From the NCBI RefSeq assembly GCF_963455295.1, contig NZ_OY734020.1, positions 2,728,001 to 2,792,000 of the forward strand: a DNA stretch of 64,000 nucleotides, read 5' to 3'. Under the pieces are notes generated by a model. The model was given only the letters and a program-made list of their open reading frames with translations, was not told the origin of the DNA and ran no database searches. Both the position numbers and the translations under genes were made by a program. Source of the DNA: Candidatus Thiodiazotropha sp. CDECU1 (GTDB lineage: Bacteria > Pseudomonadota > Gammaproteobacteria > Chromatiales > Chromatiaceae). Below are positions 53,097 through 63,469 of the stretch, piece by piece. Within the stretch, counting starts at the first letter, position 1. Each line of letters opens with the position of its first letter.

Positions 53097-54380
53097 CTAA
53101 CCGATAATACAATTCTGCAATAGAGGTTCTTCCTTCAAGAGTTTCAGGAACTCCCGCTCAGACATATCGATATCCATCTCCCAGCCCCCCTCATCGGTAC
53201 TCGACTCCTGCAGCACCGAACCGCGTTCAAACAGCAGCGCATGCAAGCGTCCATCCTCAGGATTCAATCGCAGCCGCTGCTGGATATGATTTTTACGAAA
53301 GAACTCAGCGAGCGCCTGATGCAACAACTCGGTTCCTTCGCCGGTAATGGCAGAGAGCCAGATACGTATAATCTGACCACTATTGTCCCGGTCAATTCTG
53401 GGATCAACATTGGCAAGTTGATCGATTTTGTTGAATATCTCTATCTGATGGACCTTATCAGCGCCGATCTGTTGCAGCACACTGTTCACTTCCGTTATAC
53501 AGGTCGCCCTCTGATGGCTGGATGCATCCACCACATGCAGCAACAGAGAGGCATCAGTTGTCTCTTGCAGGGTGGATTTGAAGGCGGCTACCAGATCGTG
53601 GGGCAGATGGCTGATAAAACCGACAGTATCGGCCAACACCACCGCCCCCTCACCCTCAAGATCCAGTCGCCTCAAGGTTGGATCGAGGGTCGCGAATAAC
53701 TGGTCAGCGGCATAGACCCTGGAACCAACAAGTGTATTGAAAAGCGTGGATTTACCCGCATTGGTATAGCCAACCAGGGAGACTGTGGGGATATCAGCCC
53801 GTTCGCGCCCGCGTCGTCCCTGCTCACGTTGAGAATCCACCCGCACCAGACGTCGTTTGATCTGTTGAATACGCTGATTCAGCATACGCCGGTCACTCTC
53901 CAACTGGGTCTCACCCGGTCCGCGCAGGCCAATGCCGCCTTTCTGACGTTCCAGATGGGTCCATCCTCTCACCAGACGGGTAGAGAGGTGTTGTAACTGG
54001 GCCAGCTCCACTTGTAGCTTACCCTCGAAAGAGCGCGCCCGTTGACTGAAAATATCCAGAATCAGGCCAGTCCGATCGACGACCCGACATTTGAACTCCC
54101 GTTCGAGATTTCTCTCCTGACTGGGAGAGAGTGTATGGTCGAAAATCACCAGGTCGGCACGCTCATCGGCGACGATCTGCCTGATCTCTTCCGCCTTACC
54201 TCGCCCGACAAAGAGCTTGGGATCGGGTTGTTGCCGGCTCCCCGAGACAAAGGATACGATCTCCGCGCCTGCAGAGAGCGCCAGATCACGAAACTCGTTG
54301 ATCTCACCCTGATCCCTGGTTGCACCCAGATCAAGATGGACAAGTACAGCGCGTTCACCCGCTTTGGGACGTTCAAACAT
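53097..54380 (-). CDS. hflX: HflX, ribosome-associated GTPase
   Basis: A 427-residue GTPase: the N-terminal domain reads LFVGRGKAEEIRQIVA and VVDRTGLILDIFSQRA, a coiled linker has LRGPGETQLESDRRML, and the G domain has G1 GYTNAGKSTLFNTL, G3 DTVGFI and G4 NKID. HflX rescues stalled or heat-damaged ribosomes by splitting them. It is downstream of hfq on the same strand. Confidence 0.97.
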   Translation of the reverse strand: MFERPKAGERAVLVHLDLGATRDQGEINEFRDLALSAGAEIVSFVSGSRQQPDPKLFVGRGKAEEIRQIVADERADLVIFDHTLSPSQERNLEREFKCRVVDRTGLILDIFSQRARSFEGKLQVELAQLQHLSTRLVRGWTHLERQKGGIGLRGPGETQLESDRRMLNQRIQQIKRRLVRVDSQREQGRRGRERADIPTVSLVGYTNAGKSTLFNTLVGSRVYAADQLFATLDPTLRRLDLEGEGAVVLADTVGFISHLPHDLVAAFKSTLQETTDASLLLHVVDASSHQRATCITEVNSVLQQIGADKVHQIEIFNKIDQLANVDPRIDRDNSGQIIRIWLSAITGEGTELLHQALAEFFRKNHIQQRLRLNPEDGRLHALLFERGSVLQESSTDEGGWEMDIDMSEREFLKLLKEEPLLQNCIIG

Positions 54381-54474
54381 ATTTGGATCAGAGAGGATAG
54401 GCCGGGAGGTAGAGGACTATGCTATCGGGCATACCTTGTATGCGATAGGCCCGATAGCAAACTGTTCGTAAAGG

Positions 54475-54744
54475 CTAGAAATTGCCAGTACCGGTGGGTG
54501 GTGCTGGCTCTTCACCTTGGCCATTCGCATGCTGAATACGGACATTCCGCGCGGGTACGACCGTTGAGATTGCATGTTTATAGACCATTTGACTGACACT
54601 GTTCTTCAGAAGCACTACAAACTGGTCAAATGATTCAATCTGTCCCTGCAGTTTGATACCGTTGACTAGAAAAATCGATACTGGCACGCGTTCCTTCCTC
54701 AGTGCATTTAAAAAAGGGTCTTGTAGACTTTGCCCTTTAGACAT
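54475..54744 (-). CDS. hfq: Hfq, RNA chaperone
   Basis: An 89-residue Hfq with the Sm1 motif in [19 protein letters not shown], Sm2 [12 protein letters not shown] (the YKH signature), and a short C-terminal tail. It binds small RNAs and A-rich mRNA ends. The tail is shorter than in E. coli (about 102 residues in total). AAGGAG lies 7 bases before the ATG. A promoter candidate and an upstream terminator suggest independent transcription from miaA. Confidence 0.98.
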   Translation of the reverse strand: MSKGQSLQDPFLNALRKERVPVSIFLVNGIKLQGQIESFDQFVVLLKNSVSQMVYKHAISTVVPARNVRIQHANGQGEEPAPPTGTGNF

Positions 54745-54780
54745 GGAGTTTCTCCTTATTGTGTTTCTAATTTGGCAGTG

Positions 54781-54808
54781 ATATTAAGCGCACAATGTAT
54801 GCTGGCAA
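54781..54808 (-). promoter_or_regulatory. Candidate sigma-70 promoter of hfq
   Basis: On the minus strand TTGCCA and TAATAT are 16 bases apart, with the start expected near 54773, about 30 bases before the hfq ATG. It lies just after the miaA terminator. Reasonable matches but not tested. Confidence 0.5.
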
Positions 54809-54811
54809 CAG

Positions 54812-54835
54812 AAAAAAAACGACGCCACAGGCGCA
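54812..54835 (-). terminator. Rho-independent terminator after miaA
   Basis: On the minus strand GCGCC-TGT-GGCGT, a short 5-bp stem with a wobble closing pair, is followed by C-G and eight T (complement of A8 at 54812-54819). It lies 86 bases after the miaA stop. The stem is short, so some read-through into hfq is likely. Confidence 0.6.
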
Positions 54836-54920
54836 AGTTTAGCACAATGTTTTTTTGTCCATGTATTCAAAATATCAATAGCAATGAATGAAAAATAGTA
54901 CCCGAATCAACTAAAAGAGG

Positions 54921-55889
54921 CTAGGAAGGGGTGAAAAATGACGAGAACCGGCCTGAAATCAGTTCCAACGCCTGTTCAAACACCCCTCTCTCTTCATCGA
55001 GCCAGTGGCACCCCTCACAGCTTCGCAACCAGGTGAATTGACGCTTCGCCAGCTGTCGCGTGGCAATTATGCCCCTTTCTATCATCTCATCCCGAGATAA
55101 CTCACCCGCTAGGTAACTGAGCATCTGACGATACCCCACGGCCCGCATCGAGGGCATCGCGGGTGAGAGATCACCCCGATCCATCAATGATCTGACCTCC
55201 TGTTCGAATCCCTGTGCCAACATCTCAAGAAAGCGTCTTTTTATACGTGCGTGTAATAGAGTTCGTTCCCCGGGTGCCCGCACCAGCTTCAACACACTGT
55301 ATGGCAATCTATGACCCGCGCTACCCTGCTGAAGTTCAGTCAGGGTTTTTCCGCTGATCTCAATCACTTCCAATGCTCGAAGGATCCTCTGGGGATCATT
55401 GGCATGGATACGCCGCCCCGCTGTGGGATCCAGCTGGGACAGACGCTGGTGTAACGCCTGCAAACCGAGCCTTTGTAAATCCTGATCCAATTGCGCCCTG
55501 ACCCCGGGATCGGCTTCCGGCAAGTCAGAAAGCCCCTCTTCAAGGGCCTTGAAATAGAGCATGGTGCCGCCCACCAACAGGGGGACCCTTCCCATCCTGG
55601 TGATTGCAGCCATTTCAGCCAGGGCATCCTGCCGAAATGCTGCGGCAGAGTAGTTCTCCGCTGGATCCCTGATATCGATTAGCCGATGCGGCGCAATCTG
55701 CAGCGTGGTCTGATCCGGCTTGGCTGTACCTATGTCCATACCCCGGTAGATAAGCGCCGAATCGACACTGATGATCTCCAGCGGCAGGCGCTTGACCAGT
55801 TGCACTGCCAGTTCGGTCTTTCCCGAGGCGGTAGGCCCCATAAGAAAAATGGCAGGCGGTAAACCTTGAGCCGGTTCTCCGATTCCCAT
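54921..55889 (-). CDS. miaA: MiaA, tRNA dimethylallyltransferase
   Basis: A 322-residue enzyme with the P-loop [40 protein letters not shown] and the dimethylallyl site [13 protein letters not shown]. It adds the isopentenyl group to A37 of tRNAs reading UNN codons. Its start is one base after the mutL stop. Complete and normal. Confidence 0.97.
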   Translation of the reverse strand: MGIGEPAQGLPPAIFLMGPTASGKTELAVQLVKRLPLEIISVDSALIYRGMDIGTAKPDQTTLQIAPHRLIDIRDPAENYSAAAFRQDALAEMAAITRMGRVPLLVGGTMLYFKALEEGLSDLPEADPGVRAQLDQDLQRLGLQALHQRLSQLDPTAGRRIHANDPQRILRALEVIEISGKTLTELQQGSAGHRLPYSVLKLVRAPGERTLLHARIKRRFLEMLAQGFEQEVRSLMDRGDLSPAMPSMRAVGYRQMLSYLAGELSRDEMIERGIIATRQLAKRQFTWLRSCEGCHWLDEERGVFEQALELISGRFSSFFTPS

Positions 55890-55890
55890 C

Positions 55891-57666
55891 TCATCGACCC
55901 CTTAGAAAGAGTCTATCCAATTCGCTTAGTGTCATCTGCACCCAAGTGGGCCTGCCATGATTGCACTGATCTGCACGTTCGGTCCTCTCCATATCGCGTA
56001 ACAAGGCATTCATCTCATCCAGTTCAAGCCGTCGATTGGCCCGCACGGATCCATGGCAGGCCATGGTGGCCAACACCTTTTCGATCTCCACCTGCATACG
56101 GTCGGTGTGGCCATATTCCGCAAGATCGGATAGCAGATCGCGTAACAGGGTCTCCGCATCGGCACCCCGCAGCAGTGCCGGAATCGTCCTGATCGCCAGG
56201 GAATCCCTGCCCAGGCGGCTGACTTCGATGCCGAGTTGGCGCAACAATCCTTGAAATTCCTCTACCAAGTCCGCCTCGGACGCACTCACCGCAACCGTGA
56301 CAGGAACCAACAACGGCTGGCTGGTGATGCCATCACCGCCGTGAGTCTGTTTGAAGCGCTCATAGGTGATGCGCTCGTGAGCTGCATGCATATCGACCAA
56401 CACCAGGCCGGCTTCGTTCTGCGCCAGGATATAGACACCATGCAGTTGTCCCAGGGCAAACCCAAGCGGCGGTATCTGCTCTGGTTGGGTAGACTGGGCC
56501 GTTGAATCCTCTTCAGCATGGGTGGGTTGTTGCGCCGCGAATGCTGCTCGATAGGCAGCAGGACGCTCGGCCACGCGCAAATTCATACCCTGCTGTTGTA
56601 AGCGCTCATAGGCCGATTCACTCGCCGGCGCTACTGATGCAACAACACTCTCCTGGCTGGGCTGGGGTCGCGTCTCGGCCAGCAGCCTGTGCAGGCCCCG
56701 ATAGATGAAATCGTGGATAGAGCGGGAATCGCGAAAACGCACCTCGTGTTTTGTCGGGTGCACATTCACATCCACCTTACGCGGGTCCAAATCAAGGAAC
56801 AGCAGATAAGCAGGATGACGGCCATGATAGAGCACATCCTGATAACTCTGGCGAATTGCGTGGGTGACCAGCTTATCCCTGACCATTCGCTGGTTGACGT
56901 AGAAATATTGCATATCCGCCTGTGAGCGTGAAAAACTCGGTCTTGCCACCCACCCGCTCAGGCGCAGATCGCCGGTCTGCTCTTCGATTGGTAGCGCCTG
57001 CTCCAGAAAGCCGGCTCCAAGCAAGCTTTGAATGCGTCCTTCCCTGTCGTGCTGATCACGACAGGGTGGCAACCTATGGATCTGACGTCGATTATGGTGC
57101 AGAGAGAGCCCCACCCCGAAGTGTGCCAGGGCAAAGCGTTGAAACAGTGAATTGATGTGATTGAATTCGGTCTTTTCAGTGCGCAGAAACTTACGCCTCG
57201 CCGGGGTATTGTAAAAGAGATCGCACACCTCGATGCTGGTGCCTGGAGGATGTGCCGCCGGACTGGGTTCCGTGACTGTATCCGATCCATCCCCCCTAAC
57301 CTCCCAGGCCTCATCGGCCTCCTGATGACGGGAGATCAGTCTGAGACGGGAAACCGAGCTGATACTGGGTAGCGCTTCACCCCTAAAACCCATGCTGCGA
57401 AGTGATTCCAGATCCTTGAACTGGGTGACCTTACTGGTGGCATGTCGCGACAGGGCCATGCTCAACTCCTGTTTCACAATTCCCACCCCATCGTCGCGAA
57501 TGTGGATGCGCTTGATACCCCCCTGGTCGATCTCAATATCGATTTGATGCGCACCCGCATCAAGGCTGTTCTCCAGCAACTCCTTGACCACCGATGCCGG
57601 ACGCTCCACCACTTCACCAGCGGCAATCTGATTGATAAGTTGTGGCGGCAGGATACGGATCGGCAT
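55891..57666 (-). CDS. mutL: MutL, DNA mismatch repair ATPase
   Basis: A 591-residue GHKL ATPase: [26 protein letters not shown] (G1), [13 protein letters not shown] (motif III), then the dimerisation domain at ~440-580. MutL links mismatch detection by MutS to the nick. The C-terminal domain has no DQHA(X)2E(X)4E endonuclease motif that I can see, as expected for the MutH-type species. Starts [20 protein letters not shown]. Confidence 0.97.
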   Translation of the reverse strand: MPIRILPPQLINQIAAGEVVERPASVVKELLENSLDAGAHQIDIEIDQGGIKRIHIRDDGVGIVKQELSMALSRHATSKVTQFKDLESLRSMGFRGEALPSISSVSRLRLISRHQEADEAWEVRGDGSDTVTEPSPAAHPPGTSIEVCDLFYNTPARRKFLRTEKTEFNHINSLFQRFALAHFGVGLSLHHNRRQIHRLPPCRDQHDREGRIQSLLGAGFLEQALPIEEQTGDLRLSGWVARPSFSRSQADMQYFYVNQRMVRDKLVTHAIRQSYQDVLYHGRHPAYLLFLDLDPRKVDVNVHPTKHEVRFRDSRSIHDFIYRGLHRLLAETRPQPSQESVVASVAPASESAYERLQQQGMNLRVAERPAAYRAAFAAQQPTHAEEDSTAQSTQPEQIPPLGFALGQLHGVYILAQNEAGLVLVDMHAAHERITYERFKQTHGGDGITSQPLLVPVTVAVSASEADLVEEFQGLLRQLGIEVSRLGRDSLAIRTIPALLRGADAETLLRDLLSDLAEYGHTDRMQVEIEKVLATMACHGSVRANRRLELDEMNALLRDMERTERADQCNHGRPTWVQMTLSELDRLFLRGR

Positions 57667-57794
57667 AATCAGCTGGCGGTTGTCATCGGTGGAAGCTGTC
57701 GGAATGGGCTATTGTGCCATCCATCCAGGAAACGGGCCATGGCCAAGCCGATATGGCAGGAAATCAAGCGTTGATAGGGATAGGGGATCTGAGA

Positions 57795-59111
57795 TCAGCC
57801 GCCGGGAATCTGCAGCACCTGGCCGATCCGAATGGTATCGCCTTTCAGCTCATTGGCATTACGCAGTCGACTGACACTGACCTGGTATCGATTGGCAATG
57901 GCGATCAGCGTTTCACCCCGGGAGATGACATGCTTGCGCGGCGCCTTTCGCGCCTGATTGGAGGCAAGCAGGGTTCCAGGGGGGGGTTGGAATTTGAAAT
58001 AGTCGCGAATCCCCTTCATCAGGGCGGTGGCCACCTTTTGCTGGTGTTTCTTACTCCTCAGGCGCCGCTCTTCATCCGGGTTGGAGATAAACGCGGTCTC
58101 CACCAGCATGGATGGGATATCTGGAGACTTCAACACCACGAAACCCGCTTGCTGCACCCTGCGCTTATGGGTTTTACCCAGCCCTTTGAGCTGCCTCAAT
58201 ACCCGGTTGGCGGCCTCAGAACTCGCCTGCAAGGTGCCGATCTGGGAGAGATCGAGCAATACGGAGGCGAGCATGTCATCCTTATCCTCGAGGGAGACAC
58301 CACCCACCAGGTCCGCACTGTTTTCCCTTTCCGCCAACCAACGGGCCGCTTCATTGGAGGCCCCGCTACGCGACAGGGTGTAGACCGATGAACCCCGCAC
58401 CTTGCGGTTGTGAAAGGCGTCGGCGTGAATCGACACGAACAGATCCGCCTGGGCCTCTCTCGCCTTGGCAATCCGTTTTCTTAATCCGAGATAGTAGTCA
58501 CCATCACGAATCAGCACCGCCCGCATACCCTTCTGTTTATTGATCGCTGCAACCAATTTACGCCCTATCGCCAGCACCACGTCCTTTTCATAGGTTCCCT
58601 TGACGCCACGGGCACCGGGATCCTCACCACCATGACCCGGATCCACGGCAATTACCACATCCCGCTTCCCCAGCGCCTTTGCTGTCTTCACCGGTTGGGT
58701 GCGTCGGGCAGCGGTATGTTTGTCATCATACAGATCGATAACCAGACGATGGCCGTACTCCCGATTGGGCTTGAGTGAGAAGCTCTTAGGTTTGACCGCG
58801 CTGGTAAGATCGAATACAACTCGCATATCACGCTTGTCGCGAACCGCGGATCTCATGCCCCGGATGATCTTGTTCTCTTTGGTTGGGTCGGGAAGATGTT
58901 CGGTCAGGGTGGTGTTTTTCAGATCCAGCACCAGGCGATCAGGCCCCTTCAGGGTGAAGATCTTATGGCTGATCTGACTGTTCGCATCGAACACCAATCT
59001 GACATGATCGGGTGCCGACCAGATGCGCAAGCCGGTGATCTGCGACTGTTTAGCGTAGAGAGGGAGACTGCTCAGCAACATCAGCAGCAGCAGTAGGCAA
59101 TTCTTCCTCAT
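57795..59111 (-). CDS. amiC: N-acetylmuramoyl-L-alanine amidase, AmiC/AmiB type with LysM
   Basis: A 438-residue exported cell-wall amidase. Signal peptide MRKNCLLLLLMLLSSLPLYA, an AMIN domain (~25-125), an Amidase_3 zinc domain (VIAVDPGHGGEDPGARG with the first His, DLFVSIHADAFHN, PSMLVETAFISNP with the catalytic Glu), and a C-terminal LysM (VISRGETLIAIANRYQVSVS). It cleaves peptide stems at division septa and needs an EnvC- or NlpD-type activator. An ATG 11 codons earlier is possible but would bury the signal peptide. Confidence 0.93.
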   Translation of the reverse strand: MRKNCLLLLLMLLSSLPLYAKQSQITGLRIWSAPDHVRLVFDANSQISHKIFTLKGPDRLVLDLKNTTLTEHLPDPTKENKIIRGMRSAVRDKRDMRVVFDLTSAVKPKSFSLKPNREYGHRLVIDLYDDKHTAARRTQPVKTAKALGKRDVVIAVDPGHGGEDPGARGVKGTYEKDVVLAIGRKLVAAINKQKGMRAVLIRDGDYYLGLRKRIAKAREAQADLFVSIHADAFHNRKVRGSSVYTLSRSGASNEAARWLAERENSADLVGGVSLEDKDDMLASVLLDLSQIGTLQASSEAANRVLRQLKGLGKTHKRRVQQAGFVVLKSPDIPSMLVETAFISNPDEERRLRSKKHQQKVATALMKGIRDYFKFQPPPGTLLASNQARKAPRKHVISRGETLIAIANRYQVSVSRLRNANELKGDTIRIGQVLQIPGG

Positions 59112-59214
59112 TTCCCCATGACCTTTGAATACGAGCAAATTCATCCTAAAAATAGCACGCTATAATCATTTTTCCAAGGTTTTCTGTAGGATAGGCAATT
59201 TTTCTTTAAAAAAC

Positions 59215-59700
59215 TTAAACATTTGCCAGTGCTTTCTGCAACTCCGGGAGAGATTTTGCACCTCGATCGGTCACAGCTTCGAATTTTATCCTCCGCGCCT
59301 GATCATGGTGGGTGAAATGCACCATCAGATCCGCCTGGGGCAATACACCGATACCCTTTTCAGGCCACTCTATCAACAGTAATGCATCCCTATTCAACAG
59401 ATCCTCAATGCCTAAATAGTCCAACTCCCTGGGATCAGAGAGACGATAGAGGTCAAAATGGTAGTAGGATTGACCCGCCAATTCGTAGGGCTCTAGCAAA
59501 GTATAGGTCGGGCTTTTGACCCTTCCCTGGTACCCGAGCTGCCGCAGAAACCCCCTTACGAGGGTTGTCTTTCCCGTCCCAAGGTTTCCCTCGAGATAGA
59601 CAATAAAGGGTGGTCTGCAGTTCAATGCCAGACAGGCACCAACCGCCTCCTGTCGCTGCTCGCCTTTGACCTCTATTTCAAACACTGTCACCAATACCAT
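59215..59700 (-). CDS. tsaE: TsaE, tRNA t6A biosynthesis ATPase
   Basis: A 161-residue P-loop ATPase with LEGNLGTGKTTLVRGFLRQL, VKSPTYTLLEPYE and HFDLYRLSDPRELDYLGIED. It works with TsaB and TsaD to make N6-threonylcarbamoyladenosine at tRNA A37. Its start overlaps the nnrDE stop by 23 bases; the exact start codon is uncertain (ATG at 59700 or GTG a few codons in). Confidence 0.94.
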   Translation of the reverse strand: MVLVTVFEIEVKGEQRQEAVGACLALNCRPPFIVYLEGNLGTGKTTLVRGFLRQLGYQGRVKSPTYTLLEPYELAGQSYYHFDLYRLSDPRELDYLGIEDLLNRDALLLIEWPEKGIGVLPQADLMVHFTHHDQARRIKFEAVTDRGAKSLPELQKALANV

Positions 59701-61186
59701 TGAGAAGGGTGCGTATTTCAGGCAGCAGATCACCGGCCAAGAGACCGATTTCACCCTTGATTGCAGCCCTGTCACCCGCTGCCGCATGCAGACAGACCCC
59801 CAATTCAGCAGCTTCGAGACCTGGGTGGCCCTGCGCTATCATGGCGCCGATGATGCCGCTTAAGACGTCACCGCTCCCCCCTGTTGCCATACCCGGATTA
59901 CCGTCACTGCAGAGTGAGGTGGGCTGAGCACTGCCATCACCTATCAGGGTACCCGCACCTTTCAGTACCACAACCCCCCCAAAGCGCTGCTGTATCTCTT
60001 CCACTGCGCTAAATCGGTCATTTTCCACCCGTGCTATATCACAACCGAGAAGCCTCGATGCCTCCCCCGGGTGCGGTGTCAGGATCCAATTCTCCCGCCG
60101 CCTTGGCTGATCGGCCAACCAGTTGAGACCATCCGCATCGATGACCAGCGGAAGCGTGAAACCACTGGCAGCCCGATGGCACATCTCTCCCCACTCATTT
60201 CGCCCCAGACCAGGCCCCAGCACCAGGGCATCGGCGCGATCCATCAGTTGCTCCAGCTCCTCCACCCCAGTCACTCCCCGCACCATCAGTTCGGGACGGC
60301 CCAGATTCAGGCAGTGGGCATGGTCGGGATGGGTAGCCAGGGTCACCAGACCCGCCCCGCTCCGTGCGGCCGCTTCGGCTGCCAGGCGGGCAGCACCCGG
60401 ATAGCCCCGGTCACCGGCAATAACCAGCAGGTGACCAAAATCACCCTTATGGGCGGTGCGTCGCCTGGGCAGGATGAGGCTGGAGCGCTTTTGCCAGTCG
60501 ATGCGTTTGCAGGCAAGCCGTTGATGGGCATAGACCCGTGCCGGGATTTCCAGGGCATCGAAAACGATCTCACCACAGCAATCAGGCCCCCGGCCGGTAA
60601 ACATCCCCTGTTTCAGGCCAATGAAACTGATGCTGGCGCGTGCCTCGATGGCACAACCCATAATACGCCCGGTATCGGCATGCAGCCCGGAAGGGATATC
60701 GATGGCAAATACATTCGCAGGATGACGGTTTATCTGTTCGATGGCCGACGCCCAATCTCCCCTCACATCACGTTCAAGTCCCGTACCCAGGATGGCATCC
60801 ACGATCAGATCGGTTTTACCCAGCTTCTCAAAGGGCTCTATGGGATGGCCCAGGGCTGTCCAGGACTCCGCCATGATCAGGGCATCCCCCTTTAGTTGCA
60901 GGGCGTCACCCAACTGCAGTACCCGTACCCGTATGCCGGCCTGGCTGGCCAATCGAGCAACCACATAACCATCGCCGCCATTGTTGCCCATACCGCAGAC
61001 CACGACGATCTCAGATAGATCCGGCCATCGATCCTGCATGAACTGATAGGCTCGGCTTCCGGCACGCTCCATCAGCTCCGCACCGGGGATGTTGAACTCC
61101 TCGATGGCGATACGATCGAACTCTCTCACCTGATCCGCCCGATAAAGGGCATAGGGCAGCTCTTCGATATGTGGCATAACACGCAT
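59678..61186 (-). CDS. nnrDE: Bifunctional NAD(P)H-hydrate epimerase/dehydratase
   Basis: A 502-residue fusion. The N-terminal epimerase half has VVCGMGNNGGDGYVVARLAS and the C-terminal dehydratase half (ribokinase-like) has ALVLGPGLGRNEWGEM, LTPHPGEASRLL, VLKGAGTLIGD and GNPGMATGGSGDVLSGIIGA. It repairs damaged NADH/NADPH hydrates. ATG at 61186 chosen because the open frame only extends upstream by a TTG. Divergent from queG. Confidence 0.95.
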   Translation of the reverse strand: MRVMPHIEELPYALYRADQVREFDRIAIEEFNIPGAELMERAGSRAYQFMQDRWPDLSEIVVVCGMGNNGGDGYVVARLASQAGIRVRVLQLGDALQLKGDALIMAESWTALGHPIEPFEKLGKTDLIVDAILGTGLERDVRGDWASAIEQINRHPANVFAIDIPSGLHADTGRIMGCAIEARASISFIGLKQGMFTGRGPDCCGEIVFDALEIPARVYAHQRLACKRIDWQKRSSLILPRRRTAHKGDFGHLLVIAGDRGYPGAARLAAEAAARSGAGLVTLATHPDHAHCLNLGRPELMVRGVTGVEELEQLMDRADALVLGPGLGRNEWGEMCHRAASGFTLPLVIDADGLNWLADQPRRRENWILTPHPGEASRLLGCDIARVENDRFSAVEEIQQRFGGVVVLKGAGTLIGDGSAQPTSLCSDGNPGMATGGSGDVLSGIIGAMIAQGHPGLEAAELGVCLHAAAGDRAAIKGEIGLLAGDLLPEIRTLLNGIGDSV

Positions 61187-61392
61187 TCGATTATTCTCAA
61201 TCAAAGTCCAGGTTCCAATCCACGCTCTTTACCCATTGTGCTTGAGCAACCATACCCTGTTGCATATGAGGCTTCAAAATGTGTTCGAGCACCAAGTGAA
61301 CAGATAGGAGTCATACTACAACTGAGCTATAGTGACACTCCACTATCCATCCACAGTCAGCCGCTTTCATACGATTAACCCGACAACCATAT

Positions 61393-62472
61393 ATGGCGCA
61401 TTCAGGGCTTCAAATATTGCAACAAGATCAGCTGGAGGAATTGACCCAAAACATCAAGGCATGGGCGCAAATCCTGGGACTGAGTGCCATCGGTATCAGC
61501 GATACCGAGATCACCAGGGCGGAATCCGAACTGAACAGTTGGCTTGCCAGAGGTTACCACGGTGAAATGGACTACATGCAAAAACATGGCACCAAGCGCA
61601 GCCGTCCCGCTGAACTGGAACCCGGCACCACTCGCATCATATCGGCCAGATTAAACTATCTGCCGGAACCATTGACTCAGTCCGAACAAGTCCTGGCGGA
61701 TCCCGAACTGGCCTTTATCGCTCGCTATACATTGGGCCGTGACTACCATAAGTTACTGCGTAAAAGATTACAGAGACTGGTGGAATTGATCCGCACCGGG
61801 GTGGACAACGCCGATTTCCGGGTGTTTGTCGACTCGGCGCCGGTGATGGAAAAGCCCTTGGCGCAAAAGGCGGGACTGGGATGGATTGGCAAACATACAA
61901 ACCTGATTGCCAGGGATGCAGGATCCTGGTTCTTTTTGGGAGAGATCTTTACCAATATACCTTTGATCTGCGACTCACCGGCACAGGACCATTGCGGTGA
62001 CTGCTCGGCCTGTATCAGCTGCTGTCCCACCCAGGCCATAGTCGCCCCCTATCAGCTGGACGCCAGACGCTGTATCTCCTACCTGACCATCGAACTGCAT
62101 GGCTCGATCCCCGAAGCGCTAAGACCCGATATAGGCAATAGGATCTTCGGTTGTGACGACTGCATGCAGGTCTGTCCCTGGAACCGTTTCGCCAAACTTA
62201 CCGGAGAGATCGATTTCCTGCCCCGTGCCTCACTCGACAGCTCCACCCTGGTCGAGCTGTTCAACTGGGACGAAGCCAGATTCCTGAAGACCACTGAAGG
62301 CTCTGCGATCCGCCGCTTGGGACACACGCGCTGGTTGCGTAACATTGCCGTAGCCCTGGGTAATGCCCCTTCATCAGTAACGGTTGTCACGGCATTGCGA
62401 AAGCGCCTGAATCACCCATCGCCCATGCTCCGGGAGCATGTTGTATGGGCCCTCGATCAGCATCGTGTGTAG
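61393..62472 (+). CDS. queG: QueG, epoxyqueuosine reductase
   Basis: A 359-residue cobalamin- and iron-sulfur-dependent enzyme. The two 4Fe-4S cluster motifs are CGDCSACISCCPTQAI and CDDCMQVCPWN; the N-terminal domain (GYHGEMDYMQKH, RIISARLNYL) binds cobalamin. It reduces epoxyqueuosine to queuosine in tRNA. Convergent with orn, only 3 bases apart, and divergent from nnrDE as in E. coli. Confidence 0.95.
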   Translation: MAHSGLQILQQDQLEELTQNIKAWAQILGLSAIGISDTEITRAESELNSWLARGYHGEMDYMQKHGTKRSRPAELEPGTTRIISARLNYLPEPLTQSEQVLADPELAFIARYTLGRDYHKLLRKRLQRLVELIRTGVDNADFRVFVDSAPVMEKPLAQKAGLGWIGKHTNLIARDAGSWFFLGEIFTNIPLICDSPAQDHCGDCSACISCCPTQAIVAPYQLDARRCISYLTIELHGSIPEALRPDIGNRIFGCDDCMQVCPWNRFAKLTGEIDFLPRASLDSSTLVELFNWDEARFLKTTEGSAIRRLGHTRWLRNIAVALGNAPSSVTVVTALRKRLNHPSPMLREHVVWALDQHRV

Positions 62473-62475
62473 TGA

Positions 62476-63024
62476 TCAGGGCAGGCGCAGGAAATGATCC
62501 CGGTAGTAGCGTAACTCATTGATGGAGTCCTTGATGTCATCCAATGCCAGGTGCTTCCCCTGTTTCGAGAATCCTTCGCTAAGGGAAGGCGCCCATCGAT
62601 TCATCAACTCCTTCAGGGTGCTCACATCCAGGTTCCGATAGTGGAAGAAGGCCTCAAGCTTCGGCATGCTCCTGGCCAGGAAACGCCTATCCTGGCAGAT
62701 GCTGTTGCCACACATGGGTGAGGCACCAACGGGCAGGTATTGGTGCAAAAAATCGAGGGTTTCAGCCTCTGCCTTTGCCTCGTTATAGCCGCTCTGCTGA
62801 ACCCGTTCAACCAACCCGGAAGCACCATGTTGCCGCTGGTTCCACTCATCCATCCCATCCAGTCTCTGCTGTGACTGATGTATAGCGATCATGGGCCCTT
62901 CCGCGATGATGCTCAACCTTGCATCGGTGACGATGGTGGCGATCTCGATAATCTCATCGTTCTGGGGATCGAGCCCAGTCATTTCCAGATCGATCCATAT
63001 CAGGTTGGAGGCGTCAACAGGCAT
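62476..63024 (-). CDS. orn: Oligoribonuclease
   Basis: A 182-residue DEDDh exonuclease. Motifs: [20 protein letters not shown] (first Asp-Glu), [20 protein letters not shown] and [17 protein letters not shown] (His-x4-Asp: HLALDD). It degrades RNA dinucleotides to mononucleotides, including pGpG from c-di-GMP turnover, which matters given the several c-di-GMP enzymes here. Confidence 0.96.
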   Translation of the reverse strand: MPVDASNLIWIDLEMTGLDPQNDEIIEIATIVTDARLSIIAEGPMIAIHQSQQRLDGMDEWNQRQHGASGLVERVQQSGYNEAKAEAETLDFLHQYLPVGASPMCGNSICQDRRFLARSMPKLEAFFHYRNLDVSTLKELMNRWAPSLSEGFSKQGKHLALDDIKDSINELRYYRDHFLRLP

Positions 63025-63160
63025 CTTGTTATCCTTCTTTCAGTTACAGCTGCCTGATTCTAGCAGGAAGCCGCCACTCTCTGTATTCTATCAGAGGCCG
63101 ACCCATGCCACGAATCGCCCTGAAAAAAACTGTGAGCATTTTTCAACTGGCGCAATCTAA

Positions 63161-63431
63161 CTAGGGCCTGTTAACACTAATCCAATGCACTCTGTTGTGC
63201 CTGAAAAAGCGCCAATCAAGGCGCGAGGAGAGAAGTTTGGTCACTCCAAATGAACGACGAGCAACGCTGAGTGGCGCTTTTTCAGGCGCAACCCGAAGGG
63301 CTGGGGCTGTTTTTCCACCCAGCGGCGTTATCATTCGCTCATGTAGCGCTGCTACACCACGCTCATTCTGCCTTGCTGGACGAAAAAACAGCCCCAGCAG
63401 AGTGCATTGGATTAGTGTTAACAGGCCCTAG
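63161..63431. mobile_element. MITE of about 271 bp with 34-bp terminal inverted repeats
   Basis: The ends are perfect inverted repeats of 34 bases, beginning CTAGGGCCTGTTAACACTAA and continuing TCCAATGCACTCTG. CTAG at both outer ends could be a 4-base target duplication of the IS5 type (YTAR), leaving a 263-base core at 63165-63427; because CTAG is palindromic this cannot be proven here. Inside lie two further long inverted repeats: TGCCTGAAAAAGCGCC-type arms at 63199-63214 with 63272-63287 (16 bp) and CTGGGGCTGTTTTT at 63301-63314 with 63384-63397 (14 bp). No transposase frame is present. It lies between orn and the M48 protease gene. Confidence 0.85.
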
Positions 63432-63469
63432 AGAGTTCATACCTCAACCGAAAAACAGAAACAGGACTG

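Noticed and set aside
61205-61392. tRNA-like fragment on the minus strand (TATAGCTCAGTTGTAGT) between nnrDE and queG
   Set aside because: The D-arm-like string is there, but no acceptor stem, anticodon stem or proper T-arm can be paired. It may be a chance match or a decayed tRNA; E. coli has tRNA genes near this locus.
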